From Paramecium sonneborni (taxonomy: Eukaryota; Ciliophora; Oligohymenophorea; Peniculida; Parameciidae), in the NCBI GenBank assembly GCA_905182985.1, contig CAJJDN010000169.1:30005-94004 (forward strand): a stretch of DNA of 64,000 bases. Direction: 5' to 3'. Positions 1-10,883 of this stretch are shown here, piece after piece (within the stretch, counting starts at the first letter, position 1; every line of letters begins with the position of its first letter). Made by a program: the position numbers and the translations under genes. The notes beneath the pieces are model-generated. The model did no database searches and was not told the DNA's origin. It worked only from the letters and a program-made list of their open reading frames with translations.

Positions 1-610
1 GTTCCACTGGGTGGTTATTATGTTCCACTGGGTGGTTATTAAGTTCCACTGGGTGGTTATTATGTTCCAGTTGGTGGTTATTAAGTTCCACTGGGTGGTT
101 ATTATTAAACTTATTAATCTGGAAGTTGATTTCCAGGAAGGGTTTATTAATTTGGTTATTATTATTAACCTTATTATTAACCTTACTATTAACCCTATTA
201 TAATCCTTATTATTGTCCTTATTGTGCTTAGGTTGGTAAGCATTTCTTGGCTTTTCCTCCTGTCTATGGGCCACCTTATTGACCACCTTATTGACCACCT
301 TATTGACCACCTTGTTACATACCACCTTGTTGGCCACCTTATTGCATACCACCTTGTTACATTCCACCTTATTATTGGCCTCCTGGTTATTAACCACCTT
401 AAAATCATAAGATATTATTAGATACCAGGCATATTTTATTATCCTTGTTGACCAGTAGGGGCACCTTATGTGGAGCCGGACATTCCAGAGCCAGCTAGAT
501 ACAATTAAATTAAAGATCTTACGTTGACCAGACGATGGGGCACCTTAAGTAATTTGTGTGAACACTGAAGAAACAATGCAAAGGAGTAGTAAAATTTTGA
601 TGATTTTCAT
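1..610 (-). CDS. secreted Gln/Gly/Pro-rich repeat protein (3' end outside window)
   Basis: Starts at the ATG at 610-608 and runs off the left edge. The first ~20 residues (MKIIKILLLLCIVSSVFTQ) form a typical signal peptide, so the protein is probably secreted or enters the ER. Two 28-nt introns lie at 495-522 and 398-425; removing them keeps one frame. The mature part is low complexity: GGMQQ/GGQQ repeats, a short basic stretch with one Cys (GGKAKKC), then QQQG repeats, then tandem PPSGTQQ heptads at the window edge. Nearly all glutamines are TAA/TAG/CAA, which is why the standard code shows an unrelated forward ORF here. No enzymatic domain is visible. It could be an extracellular or secretory-granule matrix protein, but that is inference from composition only. 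Confidence 0.8.
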
Positions 611-1293
611 TTTAAGTAAATAAATTATGTTTTTTTCATTCTTTATTAACACGGTTATGAACCCCTGACGGTATAATATAGAGTTTAATTATTGAATATG
701 AGTTTATTTATGGATTTCTAAGATAACTAGGGAACTTATATAAGGTGCAAGGATTAATTAAATTGAGAACTTGTTCCTAAAAAGCATATTCGTATTAGGT
801 ATAATTTTATGATTTCACTCCTCCTTTTGAATGAGATCTTGTGCTCAATTTCTGTATCAATTAAGGACTTAAATGAAGTGTTGAGTATTGAATTCAATAA
901 GATTGAGTGAAATGAGAGTGTAGATTTAAGATCAGGTTGGTACCCGGTGTAAATTATGTTATAAAATTATACTACTCTAACTAAAAATATAATAGAAAAG
1001 GGGGAGTTACTCCCAAAAATACAATTTCATAATTCCGTTAAATAAGAATGAATAATTAGATTGATACTTCTTCATATATTGATTGTGGAATACAGAAATT
1101 GAGGAAGATGCTATTTCACACTATTTTAAAAAATTTATCGCTTAATGCTTGAGCATACAGATTTCAGCGTTTGAAGACTGGTTTGTGTGTATCTTTTCTC
1201 GTATGCTTTTGGAAGTATAATTTAGTAATTGATTTAGCAATAATATTGAAAGTAATTAAAAAGGATGTATAATGATGTATAAATAAAAGATAA
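611..1293. other. intergenic, no gene seen
   Basis: AT-rich spacer between two minus-strand genes. Bases from 722 onward belong to the duplicated overlap described below. A short inverted repeat (gggag-tta-ctccc) lies near 1001-1013. I see no coding frame or RNA gene. Confidence 0.5.
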
Positions 1294-2097
1294 TCAAGAA
1301 TACTAATGTTATTAAGTAAATGATTGCTAAACTGATTGGTTATTAGATTGCACAAAGCGAGACTAAAAAAATTATGATCTGTATGGTTTTTCACCTTCAA
1401 AATATTTCAAACGTTCATCTTAGATTTCTATCCTTTATTACATAATCTTTAACTTTTCTTATTATTCTCTTAATAATTTTTGGAGTTCCTATTTTTCAAT
1501 TATTGTTGTCATAAAATCTTATTGAGTTTTTTGGATGATAGCATTGAGTTGAAGCATTTATTAATTTTGAATATTATTTTCTTTTTCTTCTGGTACATAA
1601 ATAAATGATTCATCTTATCCAGATTTCTTTGGTGCTTGTTTTCTTTCATTTTTTAGATGTTATCTATACAATCTTCTGATCATATCGGAATAAAAGACTT
1701 CTTGGCTTTCATCTCTAGCCATTTCTTAAGGTAAGAGTTGACTTAATCTTTATTGAATAATGATACTAGAACTACCATTGCCAAATGTTCTAAATAAAAT
1801 ATTAAAAATACTATTATAGATCTAATTTAACTGCTCTACGTAATTCTTGTATAATTTTCATTGGTACCATACATTCTGGCAAGTGTCTTTTAATTAGAAG
1901 TTTATTAAAATATAGAATCTTATTAAATCTTACTCCTAAAATACATAGCTTTTCTAATGTAATTCTGTAGCATGAAACTTTCAAACAATCTGGATCCATA
2001 GGAAACCATTTAGCCCAAACCCATACACATTCCAAAACCAAATGCAATAAGGTATTACCTAATTTAGCTGTGTATGGATCAGGCTCTTTGCTAAAGT
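722..2097. repeat. left copy of 1,376-bp direct repeat across contig join
   Basis: Bases 722-2097 match 2099-3474 throughout by eye, offset 1,377, separated by one N. Copy 1 ends exactly at the N and copy 2 begins exactly after it. This is what two overlapping contigs joined without merging would produce, so the duplication is probably artificial. Confidence 0.93.
1294..2097 (-). pseudogene. truncated duplicate of the 2671-3813 gene (join artefact)
   Basis: Contains the 3' two thirds of the gene annotated at 2671-3813, with the same stop (TGA at 1296-1294), but its 5' part is missing because the repeat copy ends at the N. It has no own start codon. Treat as an assembly duplicate rather than a second gene. 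Confidence 0.85.
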
Positions 2098-2098
2098 N
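2098..2098. other. single-N contig join
   Basis: Single ambiguous base separating the two copies of the 1,376-bp repeat. Confidence 0.95.
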
Positions 2099-3474
2099 GA
2101 TAACTAGGGAACTTATATAAGGTGCAAGGATTAATTAAATTGAGAACTTGTTCCTAAAAAGCATATTCGTATTAGGTATAATTTTATGATTTCACTCCTC
2201 CTTTTGAATGAGATCTTGTGCTCAATTTCTGTATCAATTAAGGACTTAAATGAAGTGTTGAGTATTGAATTCAATAAGATTGAGTGAAATGAGAGTGTAG
2301 ATTTAAGATCAGGTTGGTACCCGGTGTAAATTATGTTATAAAATTATACTACTCTAACTAAAAATATAATAGAAAAGGGGGAGTTACTCCCAAAAATACA
2401 ATTTCATAATTCCGTTAAATAAGAATGAATAATTAGATTGATACTTCTTCATATATTGATTGTGGAATACAGAAATTGAGGAAGATGCTATTTCACACTA
2501 TTTTAAAAAATTTATCGCTTAATGCTTGAGCATACAGATTTCAGCGTTTGAAGACTGGTTTGTGTGTATCTTTTCTCGTATGCTTTTGGAAGTATAATTT
2601 AGTAATTGATTTAGCAATAATATTGAAAGTAATTAAAAAGGATGTATAATGATGTATAAATAAAAGATAATCAAGAATACTAATGTTATTAAGTAAATGA
2701 TTGCTAAACTGATTGGTTATTAGATTGCACAAAGCGAGACTAAAAAAATTATGATCTGTATGGTTTTTCACCTTCAAAATATTTCAAACGTTCATCTTAG
2801 ATTTCTATCCTTTATTACATAATCTTTAACTTTTCTTATTATTCTCTTAATAATTTTTGGAGTTCCTATTTTTCAATTATTGTTGTCATAAAATCTTATT
2901 GAGTTTTTTGGATGATAGCATTGAGTTGAAGCATTTATTAATTTTGAATATTATTTTCTTTTTCTTCTGGTACATAAATAAATGATTCATCTTATCCAGA
3001 TTTCTTTGGTGCTTGTTTTCTTTCATTTTTTAGATGTTATCTATACAATCTTCTGATCATATCGGAATAAAAGACTTCTTGGCTTTCATCTCTAGCCATT
3101 TCTTAAGGTAAGAGTTGACTTAATCTTTATTGAATAATGATACTAGAACTACCATTGCCAAATGTTCTAAATAAAATATTAAAAATACTATTATAGATCT
3201 AATTTAACTGCTCTACGTAATTCTTGTATAATTTTCATTGGTACCATACATTCTGGCAAGTGTCTTTTAATTAGAAGTTTATTAAAATATAGAATCTTAT
3301 TAAATCTTACTCCTAAAATACATAGCTTTTCTAATGTAATTCTGTAGCATGAAACTTTCAAACAATCTGGATCCATAGGAAACCATTTAGCCCAAACCCA
3401 TACACATTCCAAAACCAAATGCAATAAGGTATTACCTAATTTAGCTGTGTATGGATCAGGCTCTTTGCTAAAGT
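2099..3474. repeat. right copy of 1,376-bp direct repeat
   Basis: Identical by eye to 722-2097. This copy is continuous with unique sequence to the right, so it carries the intact gene. Bases 2099-2670 are non-coding 3' spacer. Confidence 0.93.
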
Positions 3475-3813
3475 AAAATTATCCTCTATCAGGTGCTTCA
3501 CTTTTATATTCAAACATTGCCATTGATTCAAAATATGGTAATACTTCCAATTAAAATTGACTAATAAAATCATCATTAAATGTTTCCATACAGTCCTTAC
3601 TAAACTATCCTATATAGATTGATTGTATACTCTAACAGCCTAAAGCATCATTATTGGATCAGTTTTTGGATCTTTAAGAATAGCTATAAGAAGTGTGATG
3701 ATATTCTTTAATACTTGAGTGTCTCCTTGTAGAAGTTAATGTCTAATTTCTTAAGTCTTACCGTAATTTTCAAAAGTTTAGAGACTCTTCTTTAATACAT
3801 AATACTCAGTCAT
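2671..3813 (-). CDS. uncharacterised protein: helical N-terminal domain plus Gln-rich coiled-coil tail
   Basis: ATG at 3813-3811, TGA at 2673-2671, about 361 aa. The N-terminal ~250 residues look all-helical with repeated Leu-rich helices (e.g. LLHLVLECVWVWAKWFP). The spacing loosely recalls VHS/ENTH-type helical domains, but no family is assigned. The C-terminal ~100 residues are charged and Gln-rich, coiled-coil-like (EKQELQKLLREQQEKLKI). A 22-nt intron (GTATTTTTAAT...TTTAG) is required before the tail. A second frame change after residue ~63 is solved only by an unusually long ~35-nt intron, so that exon boundary is uncertain. Divergently arranged with the gene at 4149. Confidence 0.7.
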
Positions 3814-4148
3814 TTTAATAATCGAATAAATTTTATTTTTTTCATTTAAATTCATTTAGAATGTCTTTTATGTTCTATAAGTATAATATACATGAACTAT
3901 AGGGGAATAAATTGCTCATATGAGTTTTTGATCGCATTTTATATTCAATTTAATTTCTACAATATATCGCTCTAATTATTGTAGAACATTTTCAGATATT
4001 TATATTTTTAATTCTTTAGATTCACATCGAATTAGAATTATTTTAATATAATTTAAACTTATATAATAATATTATCTCATGATTAATGAGCTCTTGCTAT
4101 TTTAGTTGATTTTATTATCCTCATCTGTAATCACTTTATTTTACATTC
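3814..4148. promoter_or_regulatory. shared upstream region of divergent genes
   Basis: 335-bp spacer between the minus gene starting at 3813 and the plus gene starting at 4149. It must hold both promoters. Very AT-rich, no motif I can name. Confidence 0.4.
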
Positions 4149-5394
4149 ATGATAGAGACTTAAATAAATAGAAGATATTATTCATACTTTCTCTCTGTAA
4201 TATAAGTATATTACTCTTTGAAATAAGAATTATAGGAAATTCGTATTGTATATATATAATCACTAAACAATTTTAGATTTAACAATAACAGCAGCATTAT
4301 TTTTGATATTTAGGCAATATTACAAATAATTAACTCAAGCCTATATTCCATAGATTGTTATTTTGAATACTTAAGTCTAAGAACGTACAGGCAAGATAGA
4401 TTAAGAAATAGAATATTAACCTTAATATCTACCAGCTATTCCATCAATTTAAGAAAGCAACTCAAGTATTACACCTAAGTAGATACTTAATACAAATGAA
4501 AATAATAATGTACCCTAGAATACAACAGAAAGAGGGCTGAATCATATTAAATAGGATTCTGGTATGAGTTTTTTGGGAGATCACAAAAGATCATCTTACT
4601 CTAAAAATCACAGTAATAGTGGGATTCCTTAGAGATCATAGATTAGTTAATAAACTCAAGGTAAGAATTTGCGTTTATACAAGCTAATTTTAACGTTATA
4701 AAGTTTCAAGATGATTGTGGAGAGATCAAATTTGGTATTCTTAAGACTTTAAAATCTGTTAATTATGATTAAATAGGCAAAGAGATTGAGATTATATATT
4801 AGAATGAAAAAACATTAACTAGATTGCTATCAAATATTGATAAAAAAGGAGCACCTCGTATGTAGTTACTCTATGAAAGTCAATCATAAACAAATTAAGT
4901 TGTGGATGATAATTTAAGAGGTGCTATTTAATTGGATTACAATAATAATGATTCAATTAATGAACAAAAAAAAATTACCTGGATCAAAATTTTAAAGACA
5001 TTAATTTTCTAGACGGTTTTAATTTTTAATTTCTTAATTATTCAACCATGGCAGATAATGTAAACCTTACTATTTGTTTTTGTTTGTTTTAGACAAATTT
5101 TTTTATTCTCAAAGTTAAAAATAAAAGAACTTGAAATTTCTTTTGAATTTAGACAGATTTTAATATGGAATATACTTTTGTTTTTGCCTTTGATTTTGTT
5201 ATTTATCTTAAATTACGTTCCTTCAACTATTGCTTTAGCAGTAAATGGTATTGCTTAATGGGTCTCAATTATGATCACATTTAAATATTACAAATCATGT
5301 TAGGAGTATTTCATTTTTTTATTGATTTTTTAGGCATATTCATTTAGTTTCTTTTTATGTACTTTTGTTGGCCACTATTCTCTGTTTTATTTGA
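4149..5394 (+). CDS. multi-pass membrane protein, unknown function
   Basis: ATG 4149, TGA 5392-5394, about 375 aa after removing introns of 34 (4243-4276), 23, 33 and 28 nt; total coding length is then a multiple of three. One hydrophobic segment near residue 37-50 is followed by a ~190-residue polar loop rich in Asn/Gln/Ser. At least four hydrophobic helices (about residues 240-375) end almost at the C-terminus (LLLATILCFI). No catalytic motif recognised. Only 99 bp separate its stop from the HSF start, same strand. The 34-nt first intron is at the upper end for Paramecium, so the first exon is less certain. Confidence 0.65.
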
Positions 5395-5493
5395 AGCAGA
5401 GTAATTTTATGATTCAAATATTCTTAAAGTTTTATTCACAAAATTATTATATATACTAAATTCATTTAATATAACTATTAATTTTATATAAAA

Positions 5494-6412
5494 ATGGAAT
5501 CACAAAAAGGCTTAAAAAATCATCGAAGCTTTATTTCTAATTTGAAATAATTATTAAATGTATATATTCCAAGTTGACTATATAAAGTGTGATCAATATG
5601 ATGGTATCATAGTCATTTCACAAGATTATAATGGTTTTACCATATTGGATGAATCAAAATTTAAGAACTAAGTACTGAAAAATCATTTCAGAAATAGCAA
5701 TTGGGCTAGTTTTCGAAGGTATTTGAATTATTTTAATAAGATAACTAAATCAATATGGATTTGTGTATTAAAAAACTGATTAAGGTCATCTAAAATATAC
5801 TAATTAACAATTTGACATAAGAAATTAGGATGGTTTAAAAATATCCAAAAAAGTCTAAGAAAAAGAGATGAGTTATGATTAAGAGATGTTTCTACTTTAA
5901 TTGCAATTAAGTGAAATAAAATCTAATCAGATTAAAATGGTTGAATCTTTTTAAAATTTGTTGAAATAACACAAATAGATTGAAATAAATTTAAAACAAT
6001 CAATGATCGTAATGATATTAAAATTAATAATAGGAATATATTACACATATAGTGGATGGTTAGAAGAGAGGTACAAAATTAGGAAAATTTGTTTGGAAGT
6101 TTCATTTGAACATAAAAGATAAAAAATACAGTAATAAAAATTAATTAACTAGAATAATTTTTGTATAAAATTTGGTTAAAGGCAAATTAGTAAGGAGAAC
6201 TTTTGTTTTCGGACTAATAATAATAATCTAAGTTTTTGTAGAGTTTATATTCTTACGAATCTTTTAATGATGAAATACAAGGTTTAATGTTTCCAAAAGT
6301 GAATGCTATTAATGAAGAAGTGCTTTCGTTATGTTCATTTGCTCAAAATAGTCAAGATGAGAATCACTTTGAAGAAAGATAAAGTAATATAAGTAACTAT
6401 TTCAATATATGA
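5494..6412 (+). CDS. HSF: heat-shock-factor-type transcription factor
   Basis: About 271 aa; introns at 5560-5587, 5719-5740, 6009-6033 and 6163-6190 give a frame that closes exactly. The N-terminal ~110 residues are an HSF-type winged-helix DNA-binding domain. Diagnostic parts are ISQDYNGFTILDESKF (wing/helix 2 region) and the recognition segment NHFRNSNWASFRRQLNQYGF, very close to the FKHNNFSSFVRQLNMYGF consensus. A heptad-like region follows (residues ~135-175), consistent with trimerisation, then a Gln-rich, acidic C-terminus that may be an activation region. HSFs bind nGAAn arrays upstream of chaperone genes; a matching site precedes BiP in this window. The family is confident; the exact exon structure of the last third is less so. 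Confidence 0.9.
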
Positions 6413-6558
6413 TCATATTATCTTTAAAATCTAGAGATTATATTTAATATGTAAACTCTATCCTTGATAATCATATTCTTTGATTTAAGCAATAGAAAGT
6501 ATGCTTCAAATATATATAGAAATATATTATAAAAAATAATTTTTGTTTTAGATATAAA

Positions 6559-7924
6559 ATGGAACTTGAAAAAAGGTTGTCAGCTTTTGCTATTGAATAG
6601 TTACAAAAGGCCTATGAATATTGTGGATCAGAGGGAACTATACATTTTTATAATTATTGGGAGTAAAATGTGTTACAATATTGCATCTTAAAAGTATGAA
6701 TAATAATGATTAGGTGATTATATATAAAGAATAATAAGAAGTTGAGAAGGAACTTAAAATTTATGATTAATTTTTAAAAAGCTTAAATGATAACCCTAAT
6801 TTAGTAAAAACTTTAAAAGTAATTCATTTGAGAGATCTTAAATTAATTTGTATCCTTATGCAGAAATGTAATATAAATCTATAAGATTATATGAGGAAAT
6901 CTCTTACATTTAATTCAATACTAATATTTTTTCATCAATTTCTAAATGGTTATTAATCATTGTATCAATCCAGAGTAGTTCACAGAGATATCAAACCTGA
7001 AAATATTTTAGTATATTTTTAGAATAATTAACCTATATACAAAATTTCAGATTTTGGAGTCTCTAAGATTTGTCATTTTTATTTCAATACTCAAAGCCAA
7101 GTTGGAACCGCTTAATATACAGCTCCTGAATGAAATAAATTTATTTAAGATAATCAAAACAATAAAATGGTAAATCATGAAAAACTTTCAAAAGCTGATA
7201 TATTTTGTGTATTAAATTTTAATATAATAGCTTGGATTAATATTGTATCAATTATATTTTGGTAAATTGCCTTATGGAGAAAATTTAAAGCAATACAAAG
7301 ATTTCATTAAATAAACTGATATTGAGAGAATGAAGAATATAGAAAAGTTGAAAAAAATAGGGTACGAAGAATAGTGGTTTGTATATCTTGTAATATTTAT
7401 GATTCAAACTAATCCAGATGATAGAGCTGGATTTCAAGAATTTGTATATATGCTTTATAAAAAATTTGATAAATTTATTATCAGAATGCAAGAAATTTGT
7501 CTGAAAATTATTTAATAACTTATTCCAAAAAAAATTAATATTAAAGGAGATAGTTTGAAATTCCAAGACAATTTTTAATTAACCAATTGTTAAAATAGAA
7601 AAGAATAATTCTTAGTCTCCAATAAAAGGTTAAATTTTAAATAAAACTAACCTTAAAAATCCTTTCAATCAACAATAAACTATTTAATTAAATAAAAATA
7701 ATAATTAAGTGTTAAATTAACCCATTACTTAGCAATAATAAATTTATCCAATTACAAAGAAGAATGATACACGTAATTAATCTTACAGTCCTATTTAATA
7801 AGATAAGACACGACAAAATACTAGTGTCAGTCCCAATAAGTAAAAATAATATGTATTCTAAAATTAATAATATTGCCCTCCTTAAACAGACAGAGGCAAT
7901 TATTAAAGATTTCAATAGAAATGA
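6559..7924 (+). pseudogene. Ser/Thr protein kinase gene with an in-frame TGA
   Basis: ATG 6559. After a 20-nt intron the frame gives a recognisable kinase domain: catalytic loop VVHRDIKPENIL, DFG (ISDFGVSK), activation end GTAQYTAPE, then after a 22-nt intron KADIFCLGLILYQLYFGKLP. A TGA at 7131-7133 sits directly after APE in the middle of the C-lobe, with coding sequence continuing in the same frame beyond it. No GT...AG pair brackets it within a normal Paramecium intron size. A second frame change lies near 7560-7620; the downstream Gln-rich tail is open to TGA 7922-7924. The glycine-rich loop and VAIK lysine are not clear. Either a recent pseudogene, base errors, or TGA readthrough. Confidence 0.7.
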
Positions 7925-8273
7925 AATTTCAATTGATTGAATATATAATAGTTTATAAAAATTTCCAAAAATGGATTATATAATTAACATTAATAAAACT
8001 TATGCTTATAACTTCCTAATTTAATAGTTGGATACTTATTCCTAATTTTTCCTGAGATTAAAATTGATTAGTTGTTTTGCTATTTTTTTATTTATATTTA
8101 GAAATTTAATATTTTTTTGACTAATATAAAGAAATTAATCATCCTAAAAACAGCAGGAAAATGGTATATTGAGGGTTCTTATTATTTCCAAAACAAGACA
8201 ATTTTTATAAATACTAAGATAAAATAAATTTTTTGTAATTTAATAAAAAAGGGAAATATTATTATTATTAAAT
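7925..8273. other. intergenic, no gene seen
   Basis: AT-rich spacer between the interrupted kinase and the first kinase-like paralogue. No frame or RNA gene recognised. Confidence 0.5.
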
Positions 8274-9522
8274 ATGTTAAATTTCCCTTATGCTTGTGAA
8301 GATGTGTATTCATTTGAAAACTAAGAGGAGCTAATAAAAGCTATAGATTTTGATTAAATTGGATAAATTTATGTAGATTAAGATAATAAATCTATTACTT
8401 ATAAAATGGATCGATCTAAAAGTTTAAGATTAAGTGATTTAATATTTTGGATTGTAATTAATATATATTTTACACTTATTAGGAATCAGATTTTGTTCGC
8501 ATTCATTTAGGACAATTATTGCATTTAATTTCTAATTTGTTATAAAAAGTATAATTTTTAGAATCTAAAGGTATTGAACACAATTATCTCGATTTAAATA
8601 GAATTTGGCTTTAAATAAAATAAAATAGTTAATATCCATGTCTTATTTATTAATTTTTATATTATTCTCTTCATTTTATAGGATATTAATGCCCATTTTA
8701 TGAAAAATAAAATAGTTAATATATGTTAAAAGCTTCACTTAGAATTAATGAAATTATTTAAATCATTATTAATAAATGTTTCAATCAAATTCGTTTAAAA
8801 TCGAAAAATACTTAAAAAAGAAATGAAATATTTAAAGAAATATTGTAACCCATAATTGATTTATGCAAATCAAATTCAACTTCTAATTAAATCATTGCAT
8901 TCATTTAAGAAAAATTAAAAAAATATAATTATTAAGATGATATGAAAAATAAATTGGTATAATCATTAATTATAGATGATAATAGTAATGATTATATTCA
9001 ATCTCAACGACATAGTATAATTGAAAATGTTAACAAAGATTTAAAATAAATTATTGAATTGGTAGGAAATATGGATAGATTGTAATTGAACATCTATTAG
9101 TATATAATATTCCACTCATAAGCAAACATTTAAAATCTTATTAAAAAATTAAATTTGAATATTAAAGTTAAGCATAGGAATTATATAGATTATTATAAAA
9201 AAGAGAATTACAACTAAAATATAAAATTAATGAACTAGTTTAAATATCAATGAAATCTTCTTTGTAAGAATATGAAAAATAATTTAAATTTGAAATAACT
9301 GAAAATGAAATCTAATTAATTGAATAAGAGATTTTTGATTAGATTATTAAATCTAAATATGTTAAATATTTCAATAATACATTTTGGTTATATTTCAATA
9401 ATGAAGAATTCAAAAATTAAATTTATGCAGCTATTTCAAAAAGCCTAATTGCATCTATATAAGATAAATTAAAAATCTTCTTTATGTACAAAATACTTTA
9501 ATTGATTGATGATTTGATATGA
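8274..9522 (+). CDS. kinase-like degenerate paralogue A
   Basis: About 398 aa with introns of 29 nt (after LSDLIFWI) and 23 nt. The N-terminal 160 residues align with the next gene (SDFVRIHLGQLLHLI; EHNYLDLNRIWL; GYQCPFYE). The pattern recalls the middle of a protein kinase: a leucine-rich helix, then H-x-x-LD-x-N-R-I-W where a kinase has HRDLKPxNIL, then GYQCPxYE where a kinase has GTxxYxAPE. No DFG, glycine loop or catalytic Asp-Lys set is evident, so any kinase activity is unlikely. The C-terminal ~230 residues are Lys/Gln/Asn-rich, largely helical, and end LQLIDDLI. Kinase ancestry is inference; the paralogy with the next gene is seen directly. Confidence 0.7.
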
Positions 9523-9593
9523 ATTATTAATAAGTTTATAATGACAATATTTTTAATATATAGACTATAATTATTTTAATTATCTGAATATTT

Positions 9594-10868
9594 ATGAAGC
9601 ATTTTAAATATTCCTCTAAAGATATTTATACTTTTGAAAATTTGGATGATTTGAAGAGAGAACTAAAATTTGATAATATTGGTTAGGTAAACATTAAAGA
9701 ATAAGAACAATTAATAGAATATATTGTAAATAGAGAAAAATTTATGAGATTAAGTGATCTCATTATTTTTATTGTATTTTTTCATTGAAAATAGTCAAAT
9801 GATTTTGTAAGAATTCATTTTGGTCAACTTTTGATTTTAGTTTAATCTTTAGCTATAAAAGTTTAGAAAATGGAAGAAAACATGATTTAACATTATTATT
9901 TAGATTCTAATAGAATTTGGTTACATTTTATTGATTTAGATTAAAGGCCGTCTATTAAATATAAATTGTTAGATTATGTTATTAATTTCACTGGTTATCA
10001 ATGTCCAAATTATGAAAAGTTTGATGAAAGCGTAGACTTAAAAATCAAAGCATCTAAAAAAATACTTTTTATTATTAAATAAATTATTTTAAGTTGTTAT
10101 CAGAAAATTATACTAAAACAGAATTAATATCAATAAGATAAGGAAAATATTTTAAACTCAATTTTACATAATATTGAAAATAAAAACTTAAATGACTTTA
10201 TTAAACAAATAGATGAATTTTTAGAAAAATATTAATATAATAAACAAAAATAAATCATTAATTTAGATGAAGATATTCATAACATGAGTGATGTAAGGTA
10301 TGATAAATAAATTCTCTATTGGCGTGACATATAAAAAATAATACATTAGGAATATACAACAGAAAAGGAATAGCAACCAATTATATTAGAATATTGCTTA
10401 TATTAATGCCTCCCTTCTATTATTTAATAACTTAATAGTACATAAGAATATCAAAGAATAAATTATAATCCTGAAGTGACTAGATAAATGATTGAAAATA
10501 CTTAATCTTAAATAAATAATAATATATTAAAATTTATAAGAGAATAAGTTTAATCAGAAATTGATAAATAAATTTAATATTATTAATAATTCTACAAATT
10601 TACCTTTAAAAAAGATGAAATAACAAATAGCTTAACAAATGTTCTAAATAATCATGTTATATTGAAATATTTTAATAATACTTACACATACAATTTTAAG
10701 GATAATTACATTATTAATTCCGATAATTTACAATATTAAAACAATAATCTATTTAAAGCAATGTAAAAAGCAATTTTATAAGTTATAACTCTATATGCAG
10801 ATGATTATTTTGCTAAGGATATAAAACTTAAACTTCATATTTTAGAATTAATAGATAATTTGATTTGA
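9594..10868 (+). CDS. kinase-like degenerate paralogue B
   Basis: About 417 aa, one 21-nt intron at the same position as the first intron of paralogue A (after LSDLIIFI). Shared blocks: NDFVRIHFGQLLILV, QHYYLDSNRIWLHF, FTGYQCPNYEKF, and a near-identical C-terminus (ELIDNLI then TGA), which supports the TGA at 10866-10868 as a true stop. Like A it has residual kinase-like spacing without HRD, DFG or a glycine loop. The tail is Asn/Gln/Ile-rich. It lies 71 bp downstream of A on the same strand, as expected for a tandem duplication. Function unknown; a scaffold or pseudokinase role is only a guess. Confidence 0.7.
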
Positions 10869-10883
10869 TTTTAAAATAAATTA

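Noticed and set aside
11..421. Forward ORF of 136 codons with FHWVV/HLIDHL repeats
   Set aside because: It is the antisense of the Gln/Gly repeat gene. The minus frame has a signal peptide, proper introns and ciliate Gln codons.
1164..1400. Minus ORF in the standard code, duplicated at 2541-2777
   Set aside because: It lies largely 3' of, and out of frame with, the real gene; the duplication is the contig overlap.
7712..7915. Minus ORF of 67 codons
   Set aside because: Shadow of the Gln-rich tail of the interrupted kinase on the other strand.
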